A DNA stretch of 50,471 nt from Neomegalonema sp. (GCA_022760355.1 JALEGB010000128.1:1-50471); one strand, 5' to 3'; positions 24,690 to 34,498 are shown, counted from the stretch's first letter. The notes: generated by a model from the sequence alone, not told the origin. A program made the numbers and translations.

Positions 24690-26612
24690 TTATGCAAATC
24701 GAACGACGCGGACCACGCCGCCATTTTCATCCAACGCCGCCTCGACATCCTCGCGATGCTCAGGCCACAGCCCCTCAGCCTCAGGCGCGGCCGCAGCCTC
24801 GCGACAAACGAGCAAACCGTCCCGCCCCGCCAGATGCGCCAGCGCCTCTGCGCGCGCGATGCCGCCGCCGGCGGCGTCACAGCCTGCGCCGGTGTCAAGC
24901 AGCACGATATCGCCTTCATCGATCGCCACGCCGAGCCCAAGCGCGGGCGGAGCCTGGTTCGCATCGAAGCTCGGCGGCTCATCCACTTGACGCAGGCCCC
25001 GGCCATCGCGCCCCGCGAGGACGACCCGCGCAGTCTCCCGCAGCGCGGTCGCGAAGGCCGCCGCCGCATGCACCGCGCCGAAAAGCGCCACGCCCGCTTC
25101 CGAGCCCCGGCGCAGCAAGACGCCGCCATCATTCTGCGCCAGCTCCGAGGCGGAGCGCATCATTGCGCTAAACCGGCGCGCCGCCTCGCTCGAGCCCAAA
25201 GCCTGACGCGTCGCCAGTTCGGTCAGCACAGTGAAGGACACTGCATAGGCGCGCCCGGCCGGCAACGGCGCCGGCGGCGCATCCAGCGGGAAGGCGCGCC
25301 GATGCGCCTCGGTCAGAACCGCCGAAGCGGCGCTGGCCGCATCGCCGCGCCAAGCCCGCACCTCGACAATGAACCGCATCCGTCGGCTGGCGTGATTCTC
25401 AAGCACGAGCGCCTGATCCGCCGGCGCGCCGCCGACAGCGACGCCGTCATCCATCGCAAGCAGCGTCGGCGTCGGGCCGGTTGAGATATCCAGCGGCGCG
25501 CGCCAAGGGCCTCGCCCGGCTGGCGTCTCCCCCGCCACCGTCTCGACCCGGAACCGATAACCGCCGACAGGCGGTTGAAACGGCAGGGCTCGACGCTCCC
25601 CCGGATCAAGTTCTTGCTGCAGCACAATATGCGGGCTGGTCAGCGGGCCGGATAAACAATAGCCGCCCGAGCCGACATCGCGCAGATCCGGCGACGCCAT
25701 GAAGCTGAGCTCGACATTTTGCGCAAGATCGATCCCAAACCAAATTTTGTCGAACTGGCAATAGGCGCTGCCGGCCAAGCCAGCCAGCCGGTCCGCCCCA
25801 ACCGCCGGTCGCCGACATTCCGGGCAGATGGGCAGAAACCGCCGCCGCAGCAGCCCGACTTCGGCCGCCGCCAGACAAGCAGCCATCGCCGCTTGCGGCG
25901 GCCGATCCAGCCGGCGCGCCAATATGCGGGGCCTGATCAGCGCCACATCGGCCTCAGAGCCGGTTTTCAACATGTGCACGATCGCATCGAAGATCGGGTC
26001 CGCCTGGGCCTCCGCCGTTTCCGCCGCCGCGTCCGCCCGCGCATCAATCTCGGCGAGCGCCGAACGGCTGAGCGGCGGCGGCTTAAGCTGGAAAGGGCGC
26101 TCCGACCGACCAGCAAGATAGTCGTCCGCCTCCTCCGCGCGCTTGACAAACAGATCGCCCATCCGGCGCAACTGGCCGGAAGAGACCAGAGTCCGCCCGC
26201 GCATTCCGTTCGGCTCGGCATTGAGCGTGTATTGCGCGATCGACCCGCCGCCAGCGGAGCGACGCAGATATAAGGTGGCGTCCAGCCGAGCGAGCGGGCC
26301 CTTTTTGTAGACCCGCTGCATCCGCCACCATTGGCCGGTGGCCCATTCGAACGGACGCTCCTCCCATTCGACGGCGCGCCCGCCCGTCCCACTACGGGCC
26401 ACACGACGACGCACGCCGGACGACGCGTCATTTTCGTCGCTCAGCGCGTAGCGCGGGTATTCCAAAGCCTCAAAGAGGCGGTTCGTGTCAGCGAGGACCG
26501 ACCAAAGCGTGGCCGGCTCTTGGCTCAGACGGAATTCCCAGGTCTCAGCCGCAACGCCTTCGCCATAGGAGGACTCAAACATGGACGTCCGCATATCCGA
26601 CCCGGCCGCCAT
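24690..26612 (-). CDS. SRPBCC-DUF5939 protein with degenerate class III cyclase-like domain
   Basis: A 640-residue protein. Residues about 20-170 look like an SRPBCC (START-like, ligand-binding) domain; about 180-450 carry DUF5939 features, including Cys263/Cys266 in PICPECRRP and the IDLAQNVELSFMASPDLRDV and SGPLTSPHIV stretches; about 457-610 resemble a class III nucleotide cyclase. I compare: the usual F-x-D-x-x-G-F-T strand is VSFTVLTELATRQ (458-470) and the usual G-D loop is RRGSEAGVALF (501-511). The two metal-binding aspartates are therefore absent and catalysis is unlikely. Related proteins, from memory, are active cyclases with the same order. The start is uncertain: 26612, 26594 and 26582 are all possible, none with a good ribosome site. 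It heads the cluster and is divergent from lptF. Domain names are my recognition, not a search. Confidence 0.72.
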   Translation of the reverse strand: MAAGSDMRTSMFESSYGEGVAAETWEFRLSQEPATLWSVLADTNRLFEALEYPRYALSDENDASSGVRRRVARSGTGGRAVEWEERPFEWATGQWWRMQRVYKKGPLARLDATLYLRRSAGGGSIAQYTLNAEPNGMRGRTLVSSGQLRRMGDLFVKRAEEADDYLAGRSERPFQLKPPPLSRSALAEIDARADAAAETAEAQADPIFDAIVHMLKTGSEADVALIRPRILARRLDRPPQAAMAACLAAAEVGLLRRRFLPICPECRRPAVGADRLAGLAGSAYCQFDKIWFGIDLAQNVELSFMASPDLRDVGSGGYCLSGPLTSPHIVLQQELDPGERRALPFQPPVGGYRFRVETVAGETPAGRGPWRAPLDISTGPTPTLLAMDDGVAVGGAPADQALVLENHASRRMRFIVEVRAWRGDAASAASAVLTEAHRRAFPLDAPPAPLPAGRAYAVSFTVLTELATRQALGSSEAARRFSAMMRSASELAQNDGGVLLRRGSEAGVALFGAVHAAAAFATALRETARVVLAGRDGRGLRQVDEPPSFDANQAPPALGLGVAIDEGDIVLLDTGAGCDAAGGGIARAEALAHLAGRDGLLVCREAAAAPEAEGLWPEHREDVEAALDENGGVVRVVRFA

Positions 26613-26818
26613 CAGGAAGGCCCGCTTTCACCCATTTATGCTGGAGCCCGAAATATCGGCGCTTTCAGCGCACTTGCCCCGCCCCCGCCTTATTTGGGGC
26701 CTTACCCACAGCCAAAACGCCGCGCTTCGCTGCGCGCAGCCGCGCAAAGGCGACTCCGCCCTTTCGCAATGGCGGCGCCGCCGCTACAAGGCCGGCCTCA
26801 GAAGCATATGGACGGCAC

Positions 26819-28054
26819 ATGCAGACGCTTGAGCGCTACATCTTTCGCCAACTACTCGGTCCGCTCGGTTTCTTCACTTTGGTGTTGACCGGCGTCGTCT
26901 GGCTTACCCAGTCCTTGCGGATCCTGGATGTGGTCGTGAACAATGGCCAGGGCGCGCAAGTTCTGCTGGAGTTCTCGGCGCTGTTGCTGCCGGTTGTGCT
27001 GTCGATTGTGCTGCAGCTTGGCGGCTTGATCGCCACGGTCTACGCGCTGCATCGGTTGATCTCCGAAAGCGAGATCATCGCTGCGCTCGCTGGCGGCGCC
27101 TCCAAAATGCGGCTGGCGCGGCCGGTTCTGATGTTCGGAATGGCGCTGAGCGTGTCGCTGAGCGCGATCACCGTCTACCTCATGCCAACCTCGGCGCGGA
27201 TGTTGAGCGAGCGGATGGCTGAAGTGCGCGGCGATATCGCCGCCGGCCTTATTCGCGACGGGCGCTTCCTCAACCCGATTGGCGGCCTTACGGTTTATAT
27301 CCGCGAAATCACCTCCAGCGGCGAGATGCTGGGGATCCTGGTTCAGGATGCGCGAAAGGAAAAAGGCAAGCCGGCGAAGCAGCCCGTCGTGTACACGGCG
27401 AAGCGCGGCCTTGTCGCCACCCGGCCAGACGGAACGCCAGTGCTCGTCATGTATGACGGTCAACGCCTGCAGCTGACGGAAGATGGCAAACGCCTGACGC
27501 GGCTCGACTTTTATACGGATGCGGACCGTGAGGGGCGGATTGTGCTGGAGCTGGACGTCTTCGGCGATCGCGCCGTGCGCTCGCGCAAAGCCTCCGAGCG
27601 GTATTTTTGGGAGCTGATCTGGCCCGATCCAGCAGTCGCGCGAACGCCCAAAGACATCGGTAAATTCACCGCGGAGGGGCACGAGCAGCTGAGCGCGCCG
27701 CTATATGGGATCGCCCTGCCGCTCGTGGCGGCCGCTGCATTGTTCAGCGCGGCCTTCTCACGCCGCGGCATGGGCGGGGCCGTCGCCATCGCCCTGATCG
27801 CCGGCGCCGGCATCCGCGTGTTCGGCATTGCCATGAAGAACGCGACAACCGGCGCGCCGGAACTATGGCCCCTGATGTATCTGACGCCGTTGGCCGCCAT
27901 CGCCGTCGCAATATACTTTTTAATGCAGTCGGGCATGCGAAGGCCCAGCCGAAGCGGACCGACGCGTCTTGGACCGACCACCAGCCCGAAAACGCCGTCC
28001 GCCGCACGGCGGATGGATGACGCTCAGCGCCATCGGGAGCAGGCACGCTCATGA
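26819..28054 (+). CDS. lptF: LPS export system permease LptF
   Basis: LptF is one of the two YjgP/YjgQ-family permeases that with LptB extract lipopolysaccharide from the inner membrane. The 411-residue protein begins MQTLERYIFRQLLGP, has membrane segments near 15-35, 55-80 and 100-125, a beta-jellyroll periplasmic domain (about 140-300) and three further membrane segments up to about 380, then a basic Pro/Arg tail. It overlaps lptG by four bases (ATGA). No strong ribosome site is visible at the ATG. lptB is not in the window. Confidence 0.92.
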   Translation: MQTLERYIFRQLLGPLGFFTLVLTGVVWLTQSLRILDVVVNNGQGAQVLLEFSALLLPVVLSIVLQLGGLIATVYALHRLISESEIIAALAGGASKMRLARPVLMFGMALSVSLSAITVYLMPTSARMLSERMAEVRGDIAAGLIRDGRFLNPIGGLTVYIREITSSGEMLGILVQDARKEKGKPAKQPVVYTAKRGLVATRPDGTPVLVMYDGQRLQLTEDGKRLTRLDFYTDADREGRIVLELDVFGDRAVRSRKASERYFWELIWPDPAVARTPKDIGKFTAEGHEQLSAPLYGIALPLVAAAALFSAAFSRRGMGGAVAIALIAGAGIRVFGIAMKNATTGAPELWPLMYLTPLAAIAVAIYFLMQSGMRRPSRSGPTRLGPTTSPKTPSAARRMDDAQRHREQARS

Positions 28055-29151
28055 CCTTTAAAATCTATGTCGGCCGCCGCTTCGTCGCTTCGATATTCTT
28101 TGTCTTCTTCGGCATCCTGATGCTGGCGATCCTGTTCGACGCGATCGAGCTCGCGCGCCGCTCGGGCGACGCTGACGTCAGCTTTGTCGGCCTGCTCGGA
28201 CTGGCGGCGCTGCGCGCGCCGTCGATCTCGATCAAGGTCGCCCCGTACGCGGTGATGCTCGCCGCGATGTGGACTTATGCGCGGCTTGCGCGCTCGTCAG
28301 AATTGGTCGTCGCCCGCGCCGGCGGCATGTCAGGCTGGGATCTGGTGACCCCGGTGATGGTCGCGGCGGCGCTGGTCGGCGTGGTGACGACCACCGTTTA
28401 CAACCCCGTCGCCGCCACCCTGCTCGATCGGTTCAAACGGGTGGAGGCGGAGCTGTTCGGCAAAGATGGCAGCCTGGTCGAGGTAACCCGCGAAGGCCTT
28501 TGGCTGCGGCAAGGCAACGTCTTCGCTCAAACCGTTATTCACGGCGCCGAAAGCAACGCGAATGGAACTGAGCTGAAACGCGTCATGGTTCTACGCTACG
28601 CCGACCAGGATTCGCTCACACAGCAGATCATTGCGAAATCCGCCAAGCTTGAGCCTGGCTCCTGGCGGCTGGAGACGGTGGTCATTTACGAATTTGACCC
28701 GAAACGCCCCGAGGTTCCGCCAGTGCGTCGAGAGCGGGCGTTCCACCTGATCGACACCGATCTGACCCCGGAGCAGATCGTTAACAGCTTCGCCGCGCCG
28801 GACACGATCTCCTTCTGGAAACTGCCGGATCTGATTTCGACTCTGAAGTCGAAAGGCTTCTCTTCGCGCAACCATGAGATCCATTTCCACGCCGCGCTGG
28901 CCACGCCGCTGATCTTCGCAGCGATGGCGTTGCTCGGAAGCGCGTTCTCAATGCGACATGTTCGCTTCGGCGGACTAGGGATTATGGCGCTTTACGCTGC
29001 ATTGACCGGATTCGTGGTGTATTTCCTTTTACAAATCGGACAGGCTCTCGCCGGGTCTGGGTTCATTGCGCCTTGGCCTGCGGCCTGGGGGCCGCCATTC
29101 GCCGCTTTGTTATTCGCCGCGGGGTTGCTCCTGCAGTTTGAAGACGGGTAG
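28051..29151 (+). CDS. lptG: LPS export system permease LptG
   Basis: The partner of LptF. The 366-residue protein has the same plan: two to three N-terminal membrane segments (MTFKIYVGRRFVASIFFVFF onwards), a periplasmic jellyroll (about 135-270; GLWLRQGNVFAQTVI, WRLETVVIYEF) and three C-terminal segments (from about 285). The coupling helix region AYAVMLAAMWTYARLARSSELV-like (APYAVMLAAMWTYAR then LARSSELVVARAGG) is present. Translational coupling to lptF by the ATGA overlap supports equal expression. lptD follows 173 bases later. Confidence 0.92.
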   Translation: MTFKIYVGRRFVASIFFVFFGILMLAILFDAIELARRSGDADVSFVGLLGLAALRAPSISIKVAPYAVMLAAMWTYARLARSSELVVARAGGMSGWDLVTPVMVAAALVGVVTTTVYNPVAATLLDRFKRVEAELFGKDGSLVEVTREGLWLRQGNVFAQTVIHGAESNANGTELKRVMVLRYADQDSLTQQIIAKSAKLEPGSWRLETVVIYEFDPKRPEVPPVRRERAFHLIDTDLTPEQIVNSFAAPDTISFWKLPDLISTLKSKGFSSRNHEIHFHAALATPLIFAAMALLGSAFSMRHVRFGGLGIMALYAALTGFVVYFLLQIGQALAGSGFIAPWPAAWGPPFAALLFAAGLLLQFEDG

Positions 29152-29324
29152 ATAGCGGCAGGGACTGAACTCGCGGCGGGGCCGAGGGTTCGCACGGGGC
29201 GCGCAGCCGATAGGCGCGCGAAGGATCGTGGCGCAGTTGCGCCTGAAATTATCGCCGTCCGGCTTGAGCCGGCACGCGGCGGGCGACGTTGGGCATGCGT
29301 CGCCATCGAGCGAGGAGGGAGCGG

Positions 29325-31580
29325 ATGTCGTCCAAAGGGCGCGAAGCGTTGCGGTCTGAAGCAGTCCATTGCGACGCGGATCTTTCCGATGGCGGCGTTC
29401 GTCGCGAAAAAGGGTGTGGACCAATGCGCGCAATCAGCCGTCTCCTAACTGGCGCAGCGCTGATCTCAGCCGCCGCCTTAGCCGGCGCCGACGCGGCGCT
29501 TGCCGAAGGCGGCAGTCTTCGCAAATCGCTCGCAGTTGACGCTTCCGAAAGCAAAAAAGCGGCGACGCTGGAAGCTGACGAGATCAACTACGATCCCAAG
29601 ACCGAGATTGTTCGCGCCAGCGGCAATGTAAAAGTTTTCTACGCGGGCCGCGTTTTGCGCGCCGATTCGATTGTGTATGATGCGCGATCAAACCGGATTT
29701 CCGCTCAGGGCAAAATCACCGTCATCAATCCGGACGGTTCGGTCATCGTCGCTGATGAGGCGAAGTTCGACACGGAGATCCGGGATGGCCTGATTCGCGG
29801 CGCTCGCGCGGTATTGGCGGACGGGCGGAGCCGGATCGCAGCGGTCGAGGGCCGCCGGGTCGACGGCAAAGTCACGTCAATGTCCAAAGCGGTCTACAGC
29901 CCGTGCGAGGTCTGCGCCAAAAGCCCAACGCCGCTTTGGCGCATCCGCGCGCGCCGCATCGTTCATGACGAAGAAGCGAAGCGCATCACCTATGACGACG
30001 CGACGTTCGAAGTCGCAGGGATCCCTGTCGCATGGTTGCCTTTCTTCAGCCACGCCGACCCTACCGTTAAACGGAAAAGCGGCTTCCTGACCCCATCCGT
30101 CACCTCTGATGACGAACTCGGAACCGGCGCCGCGATCTCCTACTACTGGGCGATTGCAGCGAACCGCGATCTGACCGCGACCGCTTTCGCATATACGAAA
30201 GAAAACCCGGTTTTCGCCGGCGAATATCGCGCGCTCGAAACTTGGGGCGCCTTCAAGCTCGCCGGCAGCATCACCTGGAGCGACGACGCGATCGAACGCG
30301 GCCTCCGCGGACACTTTGACGGGCGCGGCGTATTCTCGCTCGGCTCCGGCTTCGTCGCCGGCTTCGACTCCTTGATCGCGTCGGACGACACCTATTTGCG
30401 CCGTTACGATTTCAACGGCTCGGATCGCGCGACCACACGCCTCTTCGTCGAGAATTTTGGCGAGCGCGGCTTCGTCGCAGTTGAAGCCGCGCGCTATCAG
30501 AGCTTCCGGACTGACGAGTTCGCGGGTTCTTTGCCGCAGATACTGCCGCATTTTGACGGCGAGCGCGTCATGGCCGCGCCGATCGTCGGGGGCGAGTTCA
30601 TCGTGCGCGGCGACGCGCTGTGGCTCCAACGCACCCAGGGGCGCGATGTCGGCCGGGTCTCAGCCGAGATCGCATGGGAGCGCGCCTATGTCAGCGCAGG
30701 CGGGTTCGTTTTGGACGCAACCCTCTCGGCCCGCGGCGATCTCTACAGCATCCAGGACGATGAAGCGATCAAGTCCGGCAGCAAAGGGCGCTTCCTGCCA
30801 TTGGCGGCGCTGAAAGCCAGCTATCCGCTCGGCAAGGTCACAAAGTCCGCATCGCATGTGATTGAGCCGATCGGCGTGTTCGTCGCGGCGCCCTATGGCG
30901 GCGACGATCCGACCAAATTCGCGAATGAAGACTCGCAGGATTTTGAACTCGACGAGCTGTCGATCTTCGCAATCAAGCGCATCACCGGCCTCGACCGCTG
31001 GGAAGACGGCCCTCGGGCGACAATTGGAGTGCGCTATAAGCGCGACGCGTTCGGCGACGGCGTTGACGTAGAGGTCGCGATCGGCCAGTCCTATCGCTTC
31101 AAAGACTCGACAGTCTTCTCTGACAGCTCAGGCCTGCGCGATCAGATTTCGGACTTTGTCGGCGCGTGGCGTTTGTCCGCGCCAGGCCTGTACACGATTG
31201 GCCACCGCTTCCGGATCACCGACGAAGGCACGCTGAAGCGGAATGAGGTTTACGCGGCGCTCAAACCCCTCAAAGGATTGCGGCTTGACGGCTCGTTCGT
31301 CCATATCGCTGCGGACCAAGCGATCGACGCCGACACGGATCGGACCGAGGGCATCTTCGACGCCGAGTATGATATCACGCGCTACTGGACTGTGACTGGC
31401 TCGGTTCGGCGGGATTTCGAGGCCTCGCGCTTCGTCAGCGCCAGCGGCGGTCTCCGCTACGCGGATGAATGTCTCGAAGTCGACCTGAAAGTTGGACGCC
31501 GCTTTAACTCCGTTGAAGATGCGCCAGCGTCGACCAAGTTTGATATCAAAGTCCGCCTGCTTGGTGTCGACGGATATTAA
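29325..31580 (+). CDS. lptD: LPS-assembly protein LptD
   Basis: LptD is the outer-membrane barrel that inserts lipopolysaccharide. After a signal peptide (MRAISRLLTGAALISAAALA, cleavage near ADAALA) comes an OstA jellyroll (LEADEINYDPKTEIVRASGN) and the barrel with the GIPVAWLPFFSHADPTVKRK-like N-terminal edge. Two cysteines near the front (PCEVC) and one near the end (DECLEV) are present, consistent with a disulfide network. The strongest ribosome site (GAGGAGG) precedes the ATG at 29325, which adds 33 residues before the signal peptide; ATG 29424 starts exactly at the signal peptide with only AAGGG about ten bases upstream. Either could be right. Total 751 or 718 residues, near family length. 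Confidence 0.93.
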   Translation: MSSKGREALRSEAVHCDADLSDGGVRREKGCGPMRAISRLLTGAALISAAALAGADAALAEGGSLRKSLAVDASESKKAATLEADEINYDPKTEIVRASGNVKVFYAGRVLRADSIVYDARSNRISAQGKITVINPDGSVIVADEAKFDTEIRDGLIRGARAVLADGRSRIAAVEGRRVDGKVTSMSKAVYSPCEVCAKSPTPLWRIRARRIVHDEEAKRITYDDATFEVAGIPVAWLPFFSHADPTVKRKSGFLTPSVTSDDELGTGAAISYYWAIAANRDLTATAFAYTKENPVFAGEYRALETWGAFKLAGSITWSDDAIERGLRGHFDGRGVFSLGSGFVAGFDSLIASDDTYLRRYDFNGSDRATTRLFVENFGERGFVAVEAARYQSFRTDEFAGSLPQILPHFDGERVMAAPIVGGEFIVRGDALWLQRTQGRDVGRVSAEIAWERAYVSAGGFVLDATLSARGDLYSIQDDEAIKSGSKGRFLPLAALKASYPLGKVTKSASHVIEPIGVFVAAPYGGDDPTKFANEDSQDFELDELSIFAIKRITGLDRWEDGPRATIGVRYKRDAFGDGVDVEVAIGQSYRFKDSTVFSDSSGLRDQISDFVGAWRLSAPGLYTIGHRFRITDEGTLKRNEVYAALKPLKGLRLDGSFVHIAADQAIDADTDRTEGIFDAEYDITRYWTVTGSVRRDFEASRFVSASGGLRYADECLEVDLKVGRRFNSVEDAPASTKFDIKVRLLGVDGY

Positions 31581-31603
31581 ACCACACAGTCAGTCCGACA
31601 ACC

Positions 31604-31643
31604 GAAGGTTAGGATGGCGCAAGTTGCGGCCATCCTAACCTTC
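31604..31643 (+). terminator. Long hairpin after lptD, likely terminator
   Basis: GAAGGTTAGGATGG and CCATCCTAACCTTC (31604-31617 and 31630-31643) are perfect 14-base arms; the short GCAA/TTGC inner stem adds to it. The run that follows is weak (CAATTT), so termination strength is uncertain. It lies 24 bases past lptD. Confidence 0.65.
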
Positions 31644-31788
31644 AATTTACGGCATTCCCCTTCGCTTTGCTCTTGTCGTCGACGCGCTGCCGTGCTTCAG
31701 GTCCCTAGATCAACTTGAGAGCATTGCGCCAACGCCTGCGAGGCGTCTGCAACTCTCATGCACCATCCGTAGCAGGAGGCCGCTTACG

Positions 31789-32712
31789 ATGCGCCACATC
31801 GCGACAATGATGAAGATTGGCAGCCTTTTCGCCCTGGCCGCCATGATGATCTCCACCGCGGTGACGCCCGCGGCTGCGCAAGGGACGAAAATTGTCGTCT
31901 CAGTCAACGAAGACATCATCACCAACGTCGATGTTGAGCAGCGCGCGAAGCTGATCATGTTTGCGTCGGGTGGTCGGGCCAAGACGCCTGAAAAACTAGC
32001 GCTTCGCGCATTGATCGATGACTCTCTAAAACTTCAGGAGGCGAAGCGCCTCAAGGTTTCGATCAAGCCCGCTATGGTTGACAAGGCGATCGCAACGATC
32101 GCCAAACGCAACCGTATTTCGGCTGACCAGCTGCTCGGCGCGATGCGCAAAGCCGGCGTCGATCCAGACACGTTCAAATTCCAGATTCGCGCTGAGCTCG
32201 CATGGAACCGGATTATTCGCGGCCGCTATGGCGCGCGTCTCAACCCAACCGAAGGCGAAATCGAAGCCGCGATGGGCAGCGCCGTCAGCGGCAATGACGT
32301 ATATGAGCTGAAGCAGATTGTAATCGCGCTTGAAAAGGGCGCGCCGAAGGACAAGGTCGAGAAAGCGGCGGCCCGGGCCGCGAAGGCGCGCAAAGCGATG
32401 ACAAGCTGCGACAAGGTCGCCGAGCTGGCGCCGAAATACAGCAAACTGTCCGGCAATGTCGGTAAAGTTAAGCTCAGCCGGATGCCGCCGCCGATCCGTA
32501 GCCAAGTCACGCCCCTGCCTGTCGGCGGCGTGACGCCGCCGATCCGGTCGAACAACGGCCTGCATTTGATCATCGTATGCGACATCAAACGCGTTGGCGG
32601 CGCAAACCGCAAACGGGTCGCGGCGAAGCTGCGCCAGGCGAAAGGCGTCCGCATCGCGAAGACTTATTTGCAGGATCTGAGACGCAACGCCCTGATTACG
32701 CGGACGGAATAG
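31789..32712 (+). CDS. SurA-like periplasmic peptidyl-prolyl isomerase/chaperone
   Basis: A 307-residue exported protein. The signal peptide runs from the first Met to about residue 31 (VTPAAAQ). A SurA_N-like domain (about 35-155: [37 protein letters not shown]) precedes one parvulin-type isomerase domain (about 170-275: [43 protein letters not shown]). E. coli SurA has two parvulin domains; this shorter form with one is common in alphaproteobacteria. AGGAGG lies upstream of the ATG. It is between lptD and rsmA as in many genomes; its substrates would be outer-membrane proteins including LptD (family knowledge). Confidence 0.85.
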   Translation: MRHIATMMKIGSLFALAAMMISTAVTPAAAQGTKIVVSVNEDIITNVDVEQRAKLIMFASGGRAKTPEKLALRALIDDSLKLQEAKRLKVSIKPAMVDKAIATIAKRNRISADQLLGAMRKAGVDPDTFKFQIRAELAWNRIIRGRYGARLNPTEGEIEAAMGSAVSGNDVYELKQIVIALEKGAPKDKVEKAAARAAKARKAMTSCDKVAELAPKYSKLSGNVGKVKLSRMPPPIRSQVTPLPVGGVTPPIRSNNGLHLIIVCDIKRVGGANRKRVAAKLRQAKGVRIAKTYLQDLRRNALITRTE

Positions 32713-32747
32713 CAGCGTGCGCGCCAGAGCCAAAGGCCGCTTCTGAG

Positions 32748-33647
32748 GTGGCCGACTCCGAAGATGATGGCGTCGCGGAGGATGGCCTGCCGCCTCTGCG
32801 CCAGGTCATCGCCCGGACGGGCCTTTCCGCCAAAAAGTCGCTCGGGCAGAATTTTCTGCTAGACCTCAATCTGACCCGGCGCATCGCGCGCAGCGCGGGC
32901 CCCCTCAAAGAAGTCATTGAAATCGGACCAGGGCCAGGCGGGCTGACGCGCGCTCTTCTGATGGAGGGCGCTGAGCATGTCATCGCAATCGAGCGTGATG
33001 AACGCTGCCTGGAAGCGCTTCACGAAATTAGCGCGCGGTGGCCGGGCCGCCTGACGCTGGTTGAGGGAGACGCGCTACAGATCGACGCGACCGCGCATCT
33101 CCGCGGCGGCGACGCTCAAATCGTAGCAAACCTTCCCTACAATATCGGCACCGAGCTGATTATCCGCTGGCTGCGCGCTGGCGTTGACCACATGGGCACA
33201 GCAGGGAAACCCTGGTGGAGCCGTATAACAGTTATGCTGCAAAAGGAGGTGGCGCAGCGCATTGCCGCAGCCACCGGCTCGAACGCGTATGGACGGCTGG
33301 CAGTGCTGACCCGCTGGCGTGGCGAGGCGCGCATCCTGTTTGACGTGTCGCCACGCGCCTTCACGCCGCCGCCAAAGGTAACCTCATCAATCGTCCAAAT
33401 CACGCCATCCGCCGCCCCGAGGCTCGATTGCGCGCTTCCCGCGCTCGAACGCGTGACGCTCGCGGCCTTTAACCAGCGGCGCAAAATGCTACGTCGCAGC
33501 CTGCAGGCGCTTGGCCCCGCTAATCCCGGCGGCGCGTTTGATGCGGAAGAACTGCTGAACGCCTGCGAAATCGATCCCACCCGCCGCGCGGAAACCCTAA
33601 CTCCCGAAGACTTCGCCCGCATTGCGCGTATGTGGAAAGGCGCGTAG
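32748..33647 (+). CDS. rsmA: 16S rRNA (adenine1518/1519-N6) dimethyltransferase
   Basis: RsmA/KsgA dimethylates two adenines at the 3' end of 16S rRNA. The 299-residue protein has [18 protein letters not shown], the SAM motif [22 protein letters not shown] and the catalytic motif IV NLPYN, then a C-terminal helical domain ([12 protein letters not shown]). I use GTG at 32748; no ATG occurs upstream within the open frame in the surA tail and the start is weakly supported (GAG directly before it). It lies 35 bases after the surA-like gene; pdxA, often between the two, is absent. Convergent with the DUF4167 gene. Confidence 0.95.
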   Translation: MADSEDDGVAEDGLPPLRQVIARTGLSAKKSLGQNFLLDLNLTRRIARSAGPLKEVIEIGPGPGGLTRALLMEGAEHVIAIERDERCLEALHEISARWPGRLTLVEGDALQIDATAHLRGGDAQIVANLPYNIGTELIIRWLRAGVDHMGTAGKPWWSRITVMLQKEVAQRIAAATGSNAYGRLAVLTRWRGEARILFDVSPRAFTPPPKVTSSIVQITPSAAPRLDCALPALERVTLAAFNQRRKMLRRSLQALGPANPGGAFDAEELLNACEIDPTRRAETLTPEDFARIARMWKGA

Positions 33648-33811
33648 AGCATCCCCCGATCATGTGGGATCAACTTCAGCCACTCGCTGCTTAGTCCGCG
33701 CGCGCTCTCTTGCGCGAGACCTACGTCCTGCGCCACACAGGCCCAGCAGCAATCATATCCGTTGGAGCGGAAGTCGGGCGAGCGCCCCTCCCCCCTTCAA
33801 GCAGCTGAGAC

Positions 33812-34498
33812 TCAGCTCGAAGCGCCGCCAATTTCCTCAACATTGCCGGAAACCGCATCCTCGACCTCAGCTTTCGCAGCAGCAGTGCGGCGTCCACGCC
33901 GTGGCGCGGCCTCCACAGCCTCGCCTTCCGCACCTTCAGCCGCGGGGCTATCCTCCGCGGCCGCAGCGCGGGTGCTGCGGCGCGGCGCGCGACGGCGGCG
34001 GCGGGGCCCTTCTTCGCCCTCTTCTCCGCCCTCCGATGCAGACCGTCGACGGCTACTGCGGCGATCCGCAGCGCCATGTTCGGGCGTGTCAACGATGTCT
34101 GACGGCCCGTCGCCCTCGCCATCGCCGATTACGGCCATCGCCGGCGCGGCGCCACTCTCGGAACGCTCGGCTGCGTCGGTCTCCACCTCCGAGTCCGCCG
34201 CCTCATTATCCAACTGCTCCGGCTCCTCACGTCGTTGCGCGCCGCTGTTCACAGGCTGCGCCGCGCCGAGGATACGCACGTAATGTTCGGCGTGCTGAAG
34301 GAAGCTCTCAGACATGACGCGGTCCCCCGACGTCGCCTTATCGCGCGCCAAAGACAGATATTTTTCAATGATCTGTTGCGGCGTTCCGCGCACCTTTCCC
34401 TCGGGTCCAGAACTCTCATAGACCCGATTGATTGACGGTCCGCTTGATTTGCGCCCGTTTTTGCTGCGCGCACGATTCTGTTTAGGAGACTGTCTCAT
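33812..34498 (-). CDS. DUF4167 protein
   Basis: A 228-residue protein. The DUF4167 core is at the N-terminus: MRQSPKQNRARSKNGRKSSG, then NRVYESSGPEGKVRGTPQQ, then LARDKATSGDRVMSESFLQHAEHYVRIL. The remaining 140 residues are low-complexity, rich in Glu, Ala, Arg and Ser with basic clusters (RRRRRAPRRSTR, PRRGRRTAA). This domain is confined to alphaproteobacteria and has no established function; the basic N-terminus suggests nucleic-acid binding. GGAG lies five bases before the ATG at 34498, so I drop a non-conserved 28-codon extension. It is the usual downstream neighbour of prmC. Confidence 0.9.
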   Translation of the reverse strand: MRQSPKQNRARSKNGRKSSGPSINRVYESSGPEGKVRGTPQQIIEKYLSLARDKATSGDRVMSESFLQHAEHYVRILGAAQPVNSGAQRREEPEQLDNEAADSEVETDAAERSESGAAPAMAVIGDGEGDGPSDIVDTPEHGAADRRSSRRRSASEGGEEGEEGPRRRRRAPRRSTRAAAAEDSPAAEGAEGEAVEAAPRRGRRTAAAKAEVEDAVSGNVEEIGGASS

